The position numbers were made by a program, and so were the translations under genes. Positions 10,392 through 20,495 of a stretch of 64,000 nucleotides of DNA are shown here, piece after piece. Positions within the stretch are counted from its first letter, which is position 1. Every line of letters begins with the position of its first letter. Source of the stretch: Bryoerythrophyllum caledonicum (Eukaryota > Streptophyta > Bryopsida > Pottiales > Pottiaceae); contig OZ020516.1 of assembly GCA_963971425.1 (NCBI GenBank), positions 37,498,199-37,562,198 of the forward strand, written 5' to 3'. The notes under the pieces were generated by a model. It saw only the letters and a list, made by a program, of their open reading frames with translations. It was not told where the DNA came from and made no database searches.

Positions 10392-12565
10392 TTCTAAGAC
10401 AACAAGATCCAGACTGCCGTTACAACGATGCCCAAATATGTTAATAACTTGATATTCAATTAAAAAAAATGCAGCAATTATAAAATGTATGTGGGATGAA
10501 TGAAAAAAGAACTTACCGATACCATAAACCCACCCCATTGTTGATATCCACCACGCTTTGATCGCCAAATACTTTGCTTCAGCTTCCTCTATTGTCTTTG
10601 CATCTTTGTACAACTTGCAAAGCTGACGATGTTGCTCTTGAAGGTCGGCTCTTATGTCAGCCTTCATGTACTTTTCAAGGAATTGAGTCCAGTGAAAAAG
10701 GCACGTTCTCCCCCGATTGTCTATCGATACTGACGCATCACCGCTCTCATAAAAAATGCGAATTGCATTCCAGTTGGCCTGTGCGCTATCAACCATGAAT
10801 CTCTTGAATGAAACTGTCGAAACATCGTGTCGTTCACCAACTGCATTCAACTTCTTCCAAAACACTAGCTGAGCTTTGACGTCCTCGGATTGCATGTCAC
10901 ATACGGCAATTGTCATCACACGGCAGTAGATTGAGTCGTACACATGACAACCCATCGTGGTCCATCCCTTTACTCGTTTGACATGGTCAAACATGATCCA
11001 CGAATCTTCAAGGTCTCCTCCAGGTTGCATTCGCTTCACAAGATCTACGCCGCTGCCAGGATCAAGTTCTGCCATCTTAAACACAAATACTTTGTCCAAA
11101 TCAGCGCCTTGCCCAGGAAATCTATTCTCTTGTACAAAAGTCCAGTTGCTTGATCCCCGAAGTTTAGTGATGCTATCCATTACACCAAAGCGTCGTAAGT
11201 ATCTAAAAGTTGTAACCTCGTTTCGGATACTAGGAGATGTCATTTGCTTAAATTTCTCCAAGACCGGCACTAGTTCCTCTAAAACTAGTGGCTTCTGTGA
11301 TACTCTCTCTGGACACAACAATAGCTCACCAAGAAACTCCTTACTTGCTTCCAAAATAATGGCAGAGTTTGTGGCAGTTGGAGTCCGCTCTACTTGCTCA
11401 GAGATGAGGGTCTTCAGCTTTGTGGAGGAATCTCGACAATTGCCTAATTTAACAGGATGCTCATGTGTTCCAATATGGACACATACACGGGACATGGTGT
11501 CCTTCTTCAACACATAGTAAATTTTTGTTAGGCAGGTTGTTAAGCAGGTAGACTGAACTCGACAAAGTTTACACACAACTGTTGAACCAGGAGGAGAAGC
11601 CCCACCAACCCCAAAAACAGATGACGACGTGCCCTCCCATTTGGTCTCATTAACGTTTGGCGCTCTATGCTTCCGCTCCAAGTATTCGCATTGAAGGTTG
11701 AGACATTGCATATGTCCCAAACATGAAGTGGTCTTGAAGGTGAGGTTAGAATCATTCGCAATGTGAGTGGTCACGGTTCTTGTCCAACTATGACTGTCAT
11801 GCTTCTTATCCATACCCATGAGCGATCCAGCCTGTGATGAGGCAATTCCTTTCCCAATGGATGGGAGCTCACGAAGACATCTCCATTGAAGGTTGTTGGA
11901 AGGAAGTCAATCTTCTCGACTCTAAAGGAATTAAAATCTAACTTGGTTAAAACAAATTTTGATCTGGATGGAGACCGAAGATTACGTAGACAGTCCATTG
12001 TACTAGGAGATTGAACAAGACTAGGAATCACTGTGGGTTTCAATCTTGGAGGCAGAGAGGAAGACGAAGCTAATGCCAGAGACTTGGCCGGAAGCGACAA
12101 TTTCTTCTCGGATTCAGAAGGACTAAATCCTAGACTATCACTGTCGGAGTCATCGCTGAGGATGTGAATCGAGTTCTCTACCGGTTCTAGTTTCACTTTC
12201 TGCAGCAAAGGTGTCACCTGGGTTGCAGAGGTAGACAACTTGGGTGTTTAGGAAACTGAAGGAGAATCGTCAAGACTATCCTGAGCTCCATACACTCTCT
12301 ACTTCCCACAACGAAGTGAGCAGACTACTGCATTATTTCGAATACATGATAACTGAGCGAGAGTGTGTATGAGCTCTCCTGTGAACTTGTCAAATTCATA
12401 TTTTTCAACATGCAAGGATCCCTCATTGATATGAAAACGCTGACTTAAATGTAGGGTACTAACAGTTGCAATTCCCTCAGTATCAGTGGAGAAACAAATC
12501 GGCAAGCATGCAGTATCTCTACGGATTACGATGGATCCCACGGCATGATCCGCTAAGGAAGCCAT

Positions 12566-13319
12566 TCTAATCAGTAAACGAAGCTACGAAAGAAGAGAAC
12601 TACGACGGAACAAGGGGTCCTCCTTGTACTGGCTGCAAGGTGAATCATGGCACGTTGATATAAATGAGTGTTCAGAATCATTGCAGGTGTTCAGATTGAC
12701 GGGGAATTGTGCCAATAAATCTCTACCGCCGTAAATACAGAATTCTGTGAACCAAATTACATGGTGGAAATGGTAATTTATGAGTAATGGAGTACATTAT
12801 GATAACAAGAATCAAAGTTAAGTTTGGAAATCTGATTTGAGGACAATCCAAATCACGGGATATGAGTACAATCAATAGAAATACATTGAATTGAAGTCGT
12901 GGTTCAGTACAATGGATTGATGACAAAGGATTTTTTAAAGGATATGACGATATCGTCTAAAATATGGTGGCACTAAGAAAGAGTGATCTGGCAATTTGGC
13001 CACATTATGGCCAACTGAATAAAATTTATAATGGCTGTGGCGGTTGGATGCAATTATGCGTCAGAAATCGGCGCCATCAATCTGGGGCAAAAATTTAATG
13101 ACAAGCATTAATAAATCAAGTTATGGACGGTTGAGTTGCTTCAGATTTGAACTTTAGGGTTTTAAGAGTCACCCTAAAATGACCCAGCTTACGTCTTTCA
13201 AGGAAGGCACAATACATGTATCTTTTACTCTTGGAGTTGAGAGGTTAAACTTTGCCGTTGTGTTTCTTGTTGTTATGAAAAGACGATAGCAGAAGCTCTA
13301 TTTTAGTGATCGAAAAACA
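12566..13319. promoter_or_regulatory. Divergent intergenic region of element A
   Basis: This 754-bp spacer separates the transposase start (minus) from the ORF2 start (plus). The equivalent spacer in element B is about 600 bp (47,463-48,068). A shared bidirectional promoter is the simplest reading, but no TATA or other motif could be fixed with confidence. Confidence 0.45.
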
Positions 13320-14244
13320 TTGATGAGAAGTAGAGGCGTGAGAGGAATGGCTATGGGGAAGTCTAATGATTCGTTCCCTAAAACTTCCAAGAAATTAGAG
13401 CTTGATGGAGTTCACAATGGTGATGATAGGCAGAATAGTACTGAGCTAACTGGAATTCCAGAATGTCATGATGGAAGCCGTCATTTCCAGGAGGAAACCA
13501 ATGATCAAGCTAATTGTGAAATGAGTGAGGGGACCGAAGTAGAACCTGAACACAGGGAATGGACAACTAACTCAGGTACTTGAGAGGATTGGCCGCGTTG
13601 TTTTTGAGCATTTGTACTTTCGTGATCGACTGGTGATTTGATATTCGTTTAGGGTGTGATTCGATATTTTGTTTGTAGGTGAACTTTGAAAGAACTAGTT
13701 TGCGATAAGAGGGCGATAGTGGTGTATTGAAAAGATGTTTTAAGTAGTCACCTCACATCTGATTTCGCACTTTGTCATTACAATTCGCTGACGGCTTAGG
13801 GTTCATTTTGGCTATTCTGCATTTATTTCGGCTTTTGTGAGTGAGGAAGGTTTTTATTCCATCTGTCTGACCTCATTTCAGAAATGCGTAAATGGTCTTC
13901 GAGCTTGGAGTGGACCCGCAGAATGAGGTCTTTCTGACCTAGTGCGCTTTTGTGTTGCAGGCGGTTGTGAAGAGCGTGAGGGCGGTTCTAAAGATGGTGA
14001 GGGCGATTGTGTAGAGCGTGCGGGGGAGAGTAAAGAGCGTGCGAGAGTTTCTGAAGAGCGTGCGTGCGGTCCACTGTCGAATATGGATGGTGGCGAAACA
14101 AGTTCAGCACCGCGATCCACATATTTGTGTGAGTTTGCTTTTTGTGTGATGTTAAGGTGTTTAGGGTTGCATTTTGTTCGTTGGGGTTTCTCGGTGCTTT
14201 TGGTTTTTCGGGGTTTAGGGTTTCTCGAAACGGTTGCTCGGAGG

Positions 14245-14266
14245 GGTTTGCCGCCGACGGCACTCC
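14245..14266. repeat. 22-nt imperfect palindrome in ORF2
   Basis: GGTTTGCCG, loop CCGA, CGGCACTCC. It has the same 9-4-9 layout as the transposase-intron palindromes, with a few arm mismatches. It lies in the presumed ORF2 intron after 14,128. Confidence 0.7.
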
Positions 14267-14308
14267 GACCGCGATATCCATGTCAATGTTGACAAGGACT
14301 TGGCAGAA

Positions 14309-14330
14309 GGTGTGTTGGCGGCGGCACACC
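14309..14330. repeat. 22-nt imperfect palindrome in ORF2, second copy
   Basis: GGTGTGTTG, loop GCGG, CGGCACACC. The two T residues in the left arm look like C-to-T changes from the perfect form. Confidence 0.7.
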
Positions 14331-16656
14331 TTTCGCCGTAGCTTTCGTGCTGAATTAGGATGAACACGACGGATGATTGTCGTGGTGGAATGTGTGTTGC
14401 GGCGGATTAAAGTGCCGCCAAATCTGCGAAGTCAGTCAATGTCGACAGTCATTACGAGAGTTACGAGGATGACCCAGAGATATTTCAAAAAAAGCTTTGG
14501 TACCTATCAACCTCGGCAATGAAAGCCACGTCAAAGGTGAAGTGGCGGAGCGTTGGAACAAGCCGGCTTCCTTGCACGCTGTTAAATTTCCTAAGGCAAA
14601 ATTTGCAGACCATAGCTTTCATGAGTGGCTCACAAAGGCGACATGGTGGGCATAGGTTTGTTTGGAATCCCTATGCCATCAAATTCTTAAGCCATGAAAT
14701 TCTTAAGCCATCAAACTCTTAATTTCTAAACATACCCTCCGTGTCATGTTAATGCAACTGTCGTCCGAGGTCAATAACTTGTTTGACTCTACATTATATG
14801 AGCTCGGCGATTTGATTGACTATCACCCAGTTGGCAAGAGCTCCATTCCAACGATTAAAGATTGGGTGGAAATGATGCGAATTTAGCTTTGGGACTTGGC
14901 ATTTCTTGATGAGTTGGGTTCAAAGGAAGTGCACAAGAACTGTGTAGCGTAGTTGCGAGTAGGACTTTCGGAGGCCATTATCCGGGTGTTGTACGGATAC
15001 TTCTTCTACATCCTTTATCCAAGGAATGCAACGTCGAAGACGCCAACATTCTTGGAGAGCTATTTGGATCGAGATTCTGAAAATTGCATGATTACAGATG
15101 TTATTGCCAAGAAGTGGGCCCATCAACATTGGCAGAATTGCGGGTGGTATCTGGATTGCCCATTGACGAAGTCGCCGTCGTCCAGAAATCGCATCCAACT
15201 CGATTTAGTAGGTAACAAAGTTTTGGTTCTGCCCCCGGAGGCAGTAGCGGCAGTGAAGCAACCTCAAGGATCGAAGAGTAAGGCGACAGCTGAAGAGAAG
15301 GCTAGGATGGAGAAAGCTACTTCGGAGGCGAAAGCGGCATCGGAGGTTGAAGTTGCTGCCACATTGAAGGTTGTGGCAGTTGTGGCGGAAGCAAGTTTGA
15401 AGCGTTGTGCTGAAGCTGCTATTGCGAGGATCATGGCGAAGCAGGTAGCCCTTCATTCGGCCTCTGTGGCAGCGGATGTGGATGCGGACATGGAGATCAT
15501 GGACAGAGCTCATGACAGCATTATGGCATCTGTTGCTACCCGAACCCTTCATTCTTTGCCATCACTGTTGCAAGCTCTCTCCAGTCCCCTGTCTCTTGTC
15601 ACAATGACATTGAAGAAGAAGGTGGCCACCGATAAATCAGTTGATCTCTCTGCTTCATCCCATCCCGCTCCGGTCTTAGTGGAGCGGACGAGCATCCGGC
15701 AAATAATGGAGAAACTACTAGAAGTTCACGAGTGCCTCTCTATTCCTGGAATCTCCGTGAACGCAACTCATATTCCACTTTAGAATGAGTACTCAGTTCA
15801 AGATGTGGATTACTTATTCGAATTTGGGAGAATTTTCTCCTCAAAGAGGGTGCAATGCTGGTGTTTGCCCCTGACGTTCCTGAAATCCGAACAGACGTCT
15901 TCTCATATGCTGCGGCCTATAATTTGAAATTGCACCAAGAGTGGTGAAAATTAACGACCTTCCACTTTCTTCTTATACAAATCCAAGAGTTAAGGTTTGC
16001 TTCACTATCCAATTCACGGTGTCTTCCATCTTTTCCACAATTCATTACTAATGAGCTCCATTTCTGATTACATTTATAACTCATTATCTAAATCCCTTTC
16101 AAAACTATTTCAGTGTCGTCAATTTTGAACTCTTCTCTTCATCCACAACGCAATGGAAGGTAATCGCTTCTTGGTTGCTATTGATGAAGATCTTGTGGAG
16201 TTCGGAATGGAGGTCTCGGAAACGGACGTCCTCTTCAACTTTACTTTCTACGAATCTCAATCCATGAATGGTTATGTTCCTTGGAAAGGTGCCTGCGAGA
16301 AAGACCTGGTCTTCCTCCAGATGCTCATCGTTGCACTGACGAAGCGTGGAGATGTGGTCCATGACACCACCACAACAACTGGTACATAGTGATGCACTGT
16401 GTTCTCATTCTCTATTTCTAATTCTACTTTGATTGCCCATAACAATTGTTTTCTGTCACTAGAAAATTCCATTCGGGCTTGCACAACCATTGATCGTTAC
16501 ATTGCAGCCCTTGAGGATGACTTCCTTGTCTTTGAAGCAATGCTCTCTCAGTTCAAGACTTCCGAGCAAGCCGTTCACGTCCAAGCTTCCACTTCAGCGG
16601 CTCGGGCTGCACCTGATATTGATGTGCCCATTCGTCGAGTCACTCGAAGAAACTGA

Positions 16657-17677
16657 TTGACTACGTACGTTCTCATTTAATTTTCTTTTCATTTTGTTGA
16701 GCCGTTTTCATTTTTGTTCATATCCACTTATCCATGTCATGCTACTCCAGACTGATGGCGGCTGCCGTGCCACCGGTGAAAGACTTTGCCATGTCTCCAT
16801 GGAATGCAGAAGTCGCAAATTTACAAGCAACCGCATCATCACCAAGTGATTCTTCGCCAATTTTGCATTTTGACATACGTGTTTGTAGATATATTGATGA
16901 TGAGGCTGAAGTAGAATTCCACATTCTATCATGAACTTTCATTAATTCCAATTTCTTGCACATTTGAAGCCTCACTTCTCCTACTTTTGACTTACATTTT
17001 CTCTTCACTCCATGGTCTTAAAAATTGAATACATTGCGTTTTTTCTTTGTTTTTTATATTGTCTTTACATGGTAAAGTCCTTCATTCTAAACCATCGTTG
17101 CCCTCTTCTCTGTATCATTTTAATCCCATTTTTTCAATTCAGAAGAGTTTGTGAATTTCTCTTCTTGTGCACTCTCCTTATAACAATCCACTTTGTCCTT
17201 TCTCTGTTATGTCCATTGAAGAATTATTGGTTTTTAATTTCATACTCGGAGAATATAATTCCTATTTTGATATTGTTTATATTTAATGATACCTTTGGTC
17301 ACCTTAACTCACAAATGTATTTTTACTTAATTTAAATTTGCACTGCTTGTAACCCAAAACCCATTATCTCCTTCAATTGAAAAGCAAATTCAGATTTACT
17401 TTCAATCCAACTTTGTTCCCTTACTTTGATGTAAGAAACTAATTTTTCTAGGAAATTTTTTGCCACGGTCATAGGATAATAATACCCATGTCAACCCTAA
17501 GCCCTACTCTAATTTCAATTGAAGTGGCAAACTAGTATATCATGACAACATTTGAATCTCCAAATGTGGTCCACTTTCCATGGCTATAGGACCCTACCCT
17601 AACCATTGACTTTCACTTTTCCTTTAACTTTTACTTACAAGTTTCCTAAACTTTTACTTTTTCTACAAAATCTCATC
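16657..17677 (+). other. 3' and subterminal region of element A
   Basis: Mostly pyrimidine- and T-rich non-coding sequence. A 66-codon frame at 16,734-16,934 could be a last ORF2 exon, but it does not resemble the last exon in element B and is left unassigned. Confidence 0.4.
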
Positions 17678-17758
17678 TTTTTTGCGCTCTATGCTCGCAA
17701 ACCAAGGCTCGCTGCTCTCCGCTCGTGGCTTGTGGCTCGCAAAATAGCTTTCCCCAGG
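17678..17758 (-). repeat. Right terminal inverted repeat of element A
   Basis: Read on the minus strand from 17,758 it gives GGGGAAAGCTATTTTGCGAG, then a CGAGCGGAGAGC block, GAGCCTTGGTTTG and GCGCAAAAAAG. These match the left TIR block by block. Confidence 0.75.
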
Positions 17759-17870
17759 ACGAAGTGAAGTCAAAGTTTGCTGATTCACTCAACGCTGGAA
17801 AAAAATGAACCATTTTTTTTACTCCAAACAATATAATTGTCATATCCTTGCATTTGATTGTAGCCAAAAA
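17759..17870 (-). mobile_element. TTAA-family antisense host copy, right piece
   Basis: The reverse complement reads ATGGTTCATTTTTTTCC, then CAGCAAACTTTGACTTCACTT. This continues the same element whose other part ends at 5,788. Similarity fades after about 17,830. Confidence 0.6.
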
Positions 17871-18096
17871 TTAAGGTAAGTTCATATAGAAGTCTTGTTT
17901 AAGATCTTACAGTTAAAAGTCCAAAATTGTACTTCAAAATTAGATTTCCTTACAATTGTTGATAGTGGCGGTTTTGGAGTGTTTCTTGAGGAAAATGCCT
18001 TTGGCTCTTGGGGGTTAAAGAAATCTCAACGGATGATAACCACAAAATTGATATAAGACATTCAATGGTGTAGGCCTCCACATTAGGCGATTTGAC
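17871..18096. other. Unassigned sequence
   Basis: No frame, repeat match or motif recognised. Confidence 0.4.
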
Positions 18097-18362
18097 AGGA
18101 CATCCCCCACGCTCGGACTTACCGGGTGGGGGAAGAGGTGGTGGGGCCAAAACCTAGCCCTTATTTTGTTTTGAATGGGGACCTAAATTTAGCCAGAGAA
18201 GGACCTCTAAACTAAATTGGGACCATAGGCCCCAATTTTGTTAAAAAAAAGCCAAAAAAGCCTCTGACCCCCCCCCCAAATGGGAGGGCTAGAAAAATGA
18301 GCCCATGCAATTAAGACGGGGCCCACCTCAGGTAAGTCCGAGCTTGGGGGACGTCTTGTCCA
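18097..18362 (-). mobile_element. Short TIR element (MITE), G/C-tract family
   Basis: CCCCCACGCTCGGACTTACC near the left end is the near-complement of GGTAAGTCCGAGCTTGGGGG near the right end. The interior, read on the minus strand, resembles 29,405-29,658 and 55,850-56,050 (AAATTTAGG, AATA.GGGC, GGTTTTG then a C-rich stretch). Non-coding. Confidence 0.65.
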
Positions 18363-18976
18363 CGCCCATATTAGGATAGGTCGCACCAAAAAAGTAAAAA
18401 TTCGTTCAATTGTAATGAAAGGACACCCATAATTTGCCCAATCAACTGTTTTTGAGAGGGTGGGCCCTCATCTTAATGGCATTGGGTCATTATTTGTACC
18501 TCATATTTTGGGGGGCTGGAGGCTTTTTTGGACGAAATCCATACCAATTTTAAGACTTGTGGTACCATAGGGGCCCATCATGGTTAGTTGAACACCAATA
18601 GGTGATTATTATTTTACAGGGTTTATCCCTGCAATATAAAAATGGGGAACATGTTTTGTCCCCACCACCGCTCCCAAAAATCACTCGATTGGTCAAATTA
18701 CAGTCATATGAAGAGTGCACAATCACATGAACAAAGACCAATAATTCTGCAAGTTGATCCTCAAAAGGTGTTCCTCTTCCACAACATGGAATAAATTGAA
18801 CGAATCCAGTGGTGTATGGGTGGTCCCTGAGCAGCTTTCACTTTGCCTATGAGCTTAGATGCCATAGGTTGATGAAAATTGTGTGCATATTATTCTTCAT
18901 GGTTGTCTCTTGTGCGAGCAATACATGTAGCCACTATGCCTGCATGAACTTGCTTGTTAGAACAATGCCAGGCATT
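18363..18976. other. Unassigned sequence with C/G runs
   Basis: It contains pieces that loosely echo the G/C-tract MITE family (GGCTTTTTTGGACG, TTTTGTCCCCACC), but no termini could be matched. No coding signal. Confidence 0.35.
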
Positions 18977-19342
18977 AAGGTAAGCCTCCCCATAACCAAC
19001 AAAAACCCATAGCCAACGCCTATAAAATTGGGGTATATCCAACCCTCTTCCATCCCAATACCATCAACTCAGCTCCAAATGGAGGTTTGCTACTAGTCAA
19101 GACCCTTACTTTTGGTCATTGGTTATGGGGGTACCTACTACTGGCCACCCACTAAACATCGCTGCACACTTTGAAAATTCATAACTAATTCAGTTTTCAT
19201 CTAAAAAAATATGAAATCATGTGAGTTGGAATTGCAATTTTATTGGCTATCACTGAAAAATAATAGTATAATTATCTCCTCTCTCCATATATGCACATTC
19301 CTTAACTTGTCGGTTTTAGGGGGGCTTACCTTATACGGTCTC
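18977..19342 (+). mobile_element. MITE with splice-donor-like TIRs, copy 1
   Basis: It begins AAGGTAAGCCTCCCC and ends GGGGGGCTTACCTT. Copy 2 at 62,784-63,146 is the reverse complement at high identity along the whole length. It has no reading frame of note. Both ends, read inward from either strand, are AAG|GTAAG, the consensus of a 5' splice site. Confidence 0.8.
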
Positions 19343-19529
19343 ACCTTTGCTTATCATGGGAGAGCTATTCGGTATTACTGTTTGACCCACATAGCATGAT
19401 GACTCCATGGCAGCAACTTCGATCAGTGTACGGACAATGAACAACACAGCCTGCCCAGAAACGGTGCAAATGGCTGTGAACTCAATGTAGGATGGTCCTT
19501 CTATACTATGGTTGGTTGTCTTTAAACCA

Positions 19530-19640
19530 TCACCGACCCTATACCTTTTCTCATGTTTGTACTTGAAATCATATCACCGACCCTATACCTTTTCTCATGT
19601 TTGTACTTGAAATCATATCACCTACCCTCATTTTTACACT
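19530..19640 (+). repeat. Short tandem duplication, about 45 bp
   Basis: TCATGTTTGTACTTGAAATC plus ATATCACC(G/T)ACCCT is repeated about two and a half times. Another partial unit (ACTTGGAACCATCACT) recurs at about 21,174 beyond the two adjacent MITEs, so the MITEs may have split this array. Confidence 0.65.
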
Positions 19641-19676
19641 TGGAACCATCACTAGGGGCACTGACCCAAAAACTCA

Positions 19677-20495
19677 TTTTTAACCCTTTAGCGCCCGGGA
19701 AGCCCGAAATGGGATTCCGGAGGTGCTCAAACTCAATTTTCATGAAATCCATGAGGAACTAGGCTTCGAGATACCAGGTTCATATTTGCGCACTCATTAC
19801 ACAAACACTCTCCAACAATCAGATCATGATTTGGATTTATAGAACTCTTGGAAAAGCTAGGAATACATCACAAAATACACCAAATACACTAAAATACAGT
19901 GAATACAGTGAATATAGTGAATACCATGCCACATACTATGTTGTATTTCACACGCATGCACATTGATTTTGGTCTTAAATTTTGATTGAACTTGGTCTTT
20001 AAGACATTCTTCATTGTTTTGTGATTGTTGATCTCTCTCCTCACATACGAAACTTTCGTTTTGATTTGTATAAGGTTGGAACATTTTTGTATACAATCAA
20101 GTAGAAAAAAGAAAAAAAATCACCAATAATTGGATATAAATATTTTCTTCACATATAATATGTCAATGCGAAGCTATCAACCTAGTGCACATGTGAACCG
20201 CTCTAATTCAAAGTAAAAAAATCTTGCAAGAATCTATTGATGGTTAAAGTAGTACACCCTCCAAATTCCACAGTTTTCACTACCAATATATGGTAACTTT
20301 AAACACTATAATCTATTCCATCGACGGTTGGATGTTGTACAAAATTTCCCCAAAGTTGAGATCATGCGTTAAGTTCAATTTTGTAAGGTTAGATATTAAT
20401 ATTAGTCATTGTATTTCCATCAATTCCGGTTCAAAGAAAAAAATCAGCAGAAATCTTGGTTTTTCCAGAAACATCCCTGGGCGCTAAAGGGTTAA
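19677..20495 (+). mobile_element. TTAA-family 2 TIR element, copy 1
   Basis: It begins TTAACCCTTTAGCGCCCGGG and ends TGGGCGCTAAAGGGTTAA. The body is nearly identical to 27,618-28,453. The TTAA ends and CCC-starting TIR parallel the CCCCTAA family, but the body sequence is unrelated. Non-coding. Confidence 0.8.

Larger units (their letters stand above)
9765..10516 (-). other. Transposase intron with palindromes (element A)
   Basis: GT-AG intron in phase 1, joining ...VYGI to DSELAEMP. The downstream exon matches element B (QLAEMPFCDLAETVHNKW), which supports the junction. It contains two 22-nt palindromes, at 9,961-9,982 and 10,370-10,391, plus weaker relatives near 10,180. Confidence 0.6.
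8327..12565 (-). pseudogene. SWIM-type MULE transposase (element A, inner copy)
   Basis: The first exon runs from ATG at 12,565 down to 10,517. It has in-frame stops near 12,300 and 12,240 and a frameshift near 11,830. Domains in order: an acidic/Ser-rich leader; DCLRNLRS...FNGDV; a Cys/His-rich module (CLGHMQCLNLQC, CKLC, VCVHIGTHEHP), probably zinc-binding; then the catalytic core. Core blocks are IMFDHVKRVKGW (Asp codon 10,986-10,988), MTIAVCDMQSED, FMVDSAQANWNAI (Asp codon 10,788-10,790) and CLFHWTQFLEKY. A phase-1 intron (9,765-10,516, GTAAGT...TTACAG) leads to AETVHNKWLQQSGKRG. C-terminal blocks and the SWIM finger NCDC...CYCKH (8,459-8,533) follow, with the stop at 8,327. Further stops occur around 9,120 and 9,360. 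The Asp pair and SWIM finger match Mutator-like transposases; the Cys/His module being GCM/FLYWCH-like is a guess. Confidence 0.75.
13320..16656 (+). pseudogene. ORF2 of element A: methyltransferase-like gene, multi-exon, broken
   Basis: The first exon (13,320-13,575) is hydrophilic and ends at a GTACTT donor; acceptor TTGCAG at 13,960 opens a short exon to about 14,128 (donor GTGAGT). A central region (about 14,420-15,783) gives a helical domain (SSEVNNLFDSTLYELGDL, then stops near 14,886 and 14,951), then an Ala/Lys-rich segment to 15,783. Beyond that, another frame reads GAMLVFAPDVPEIR. The C-terminus (16,153-16,656) is best preserved: PWKGACEKDLVFLQML, GDVVHDTTTTTG, a 79-bp intron (16,384-16,462), then SIRACTTIDRYIAALEDD, ending at 16,656. 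EK...LLxxLI...GDVVxD...AC...R.IAxE matches motifs X, I and III at the end of beta-class amino-methyltransferases. The Gly-rich loop is degenerate, so activity is doubtful. Confidence 0.6.
5789..17758. mobile_element. Element A: composite Mutator-like transposon with two divergent genes
   Basis: Left end GACAAGGCTATTTTGCGAGC (5,789) pairs with the right end read on the minus strand, CTGGGGAAAGCTATTTTGCG (17,758). Similarity continues about 80 bp inward, through GAGCCTTGGTTTG in both. Flanks CACCAAGTG (5,780-5,788) and GACGAAGTG (17,759-17,767) match at 7 of 9 positions, and both sides continue one older antisense TTAA-family copy, so the insertion site is well fixed. Inside are transposase sequences on the minus strand (6.6-12.6 kb) and a methyltransferase-like gene on the plus strand (13.3-16.7 kb). 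Long TIRs, a target duplication of about 9 bp and a MULE-type catalytic core with SWIM finger fit the Mutator superfamily. All genes carry stops. Confidence 0.8.

Noticed and set aside
10957-11517. 186-codon plus-strand frame inside the transposase
   Set aside because: It is antisense to the conserved catalytic and Cys/His parts of the transposase.
13878-14329. Minus-strand frames of 80-113 codons near 14 kb
   Set aside because: They overlap the second ORF2 exon and its following intron in antisense and lack any conserved pattern.
15205-15552. 115-codon minus-strand Arg/Cys-rich frame
   Set aside because: It is the complement of the Ala/Lys-rich segment of ORF2.
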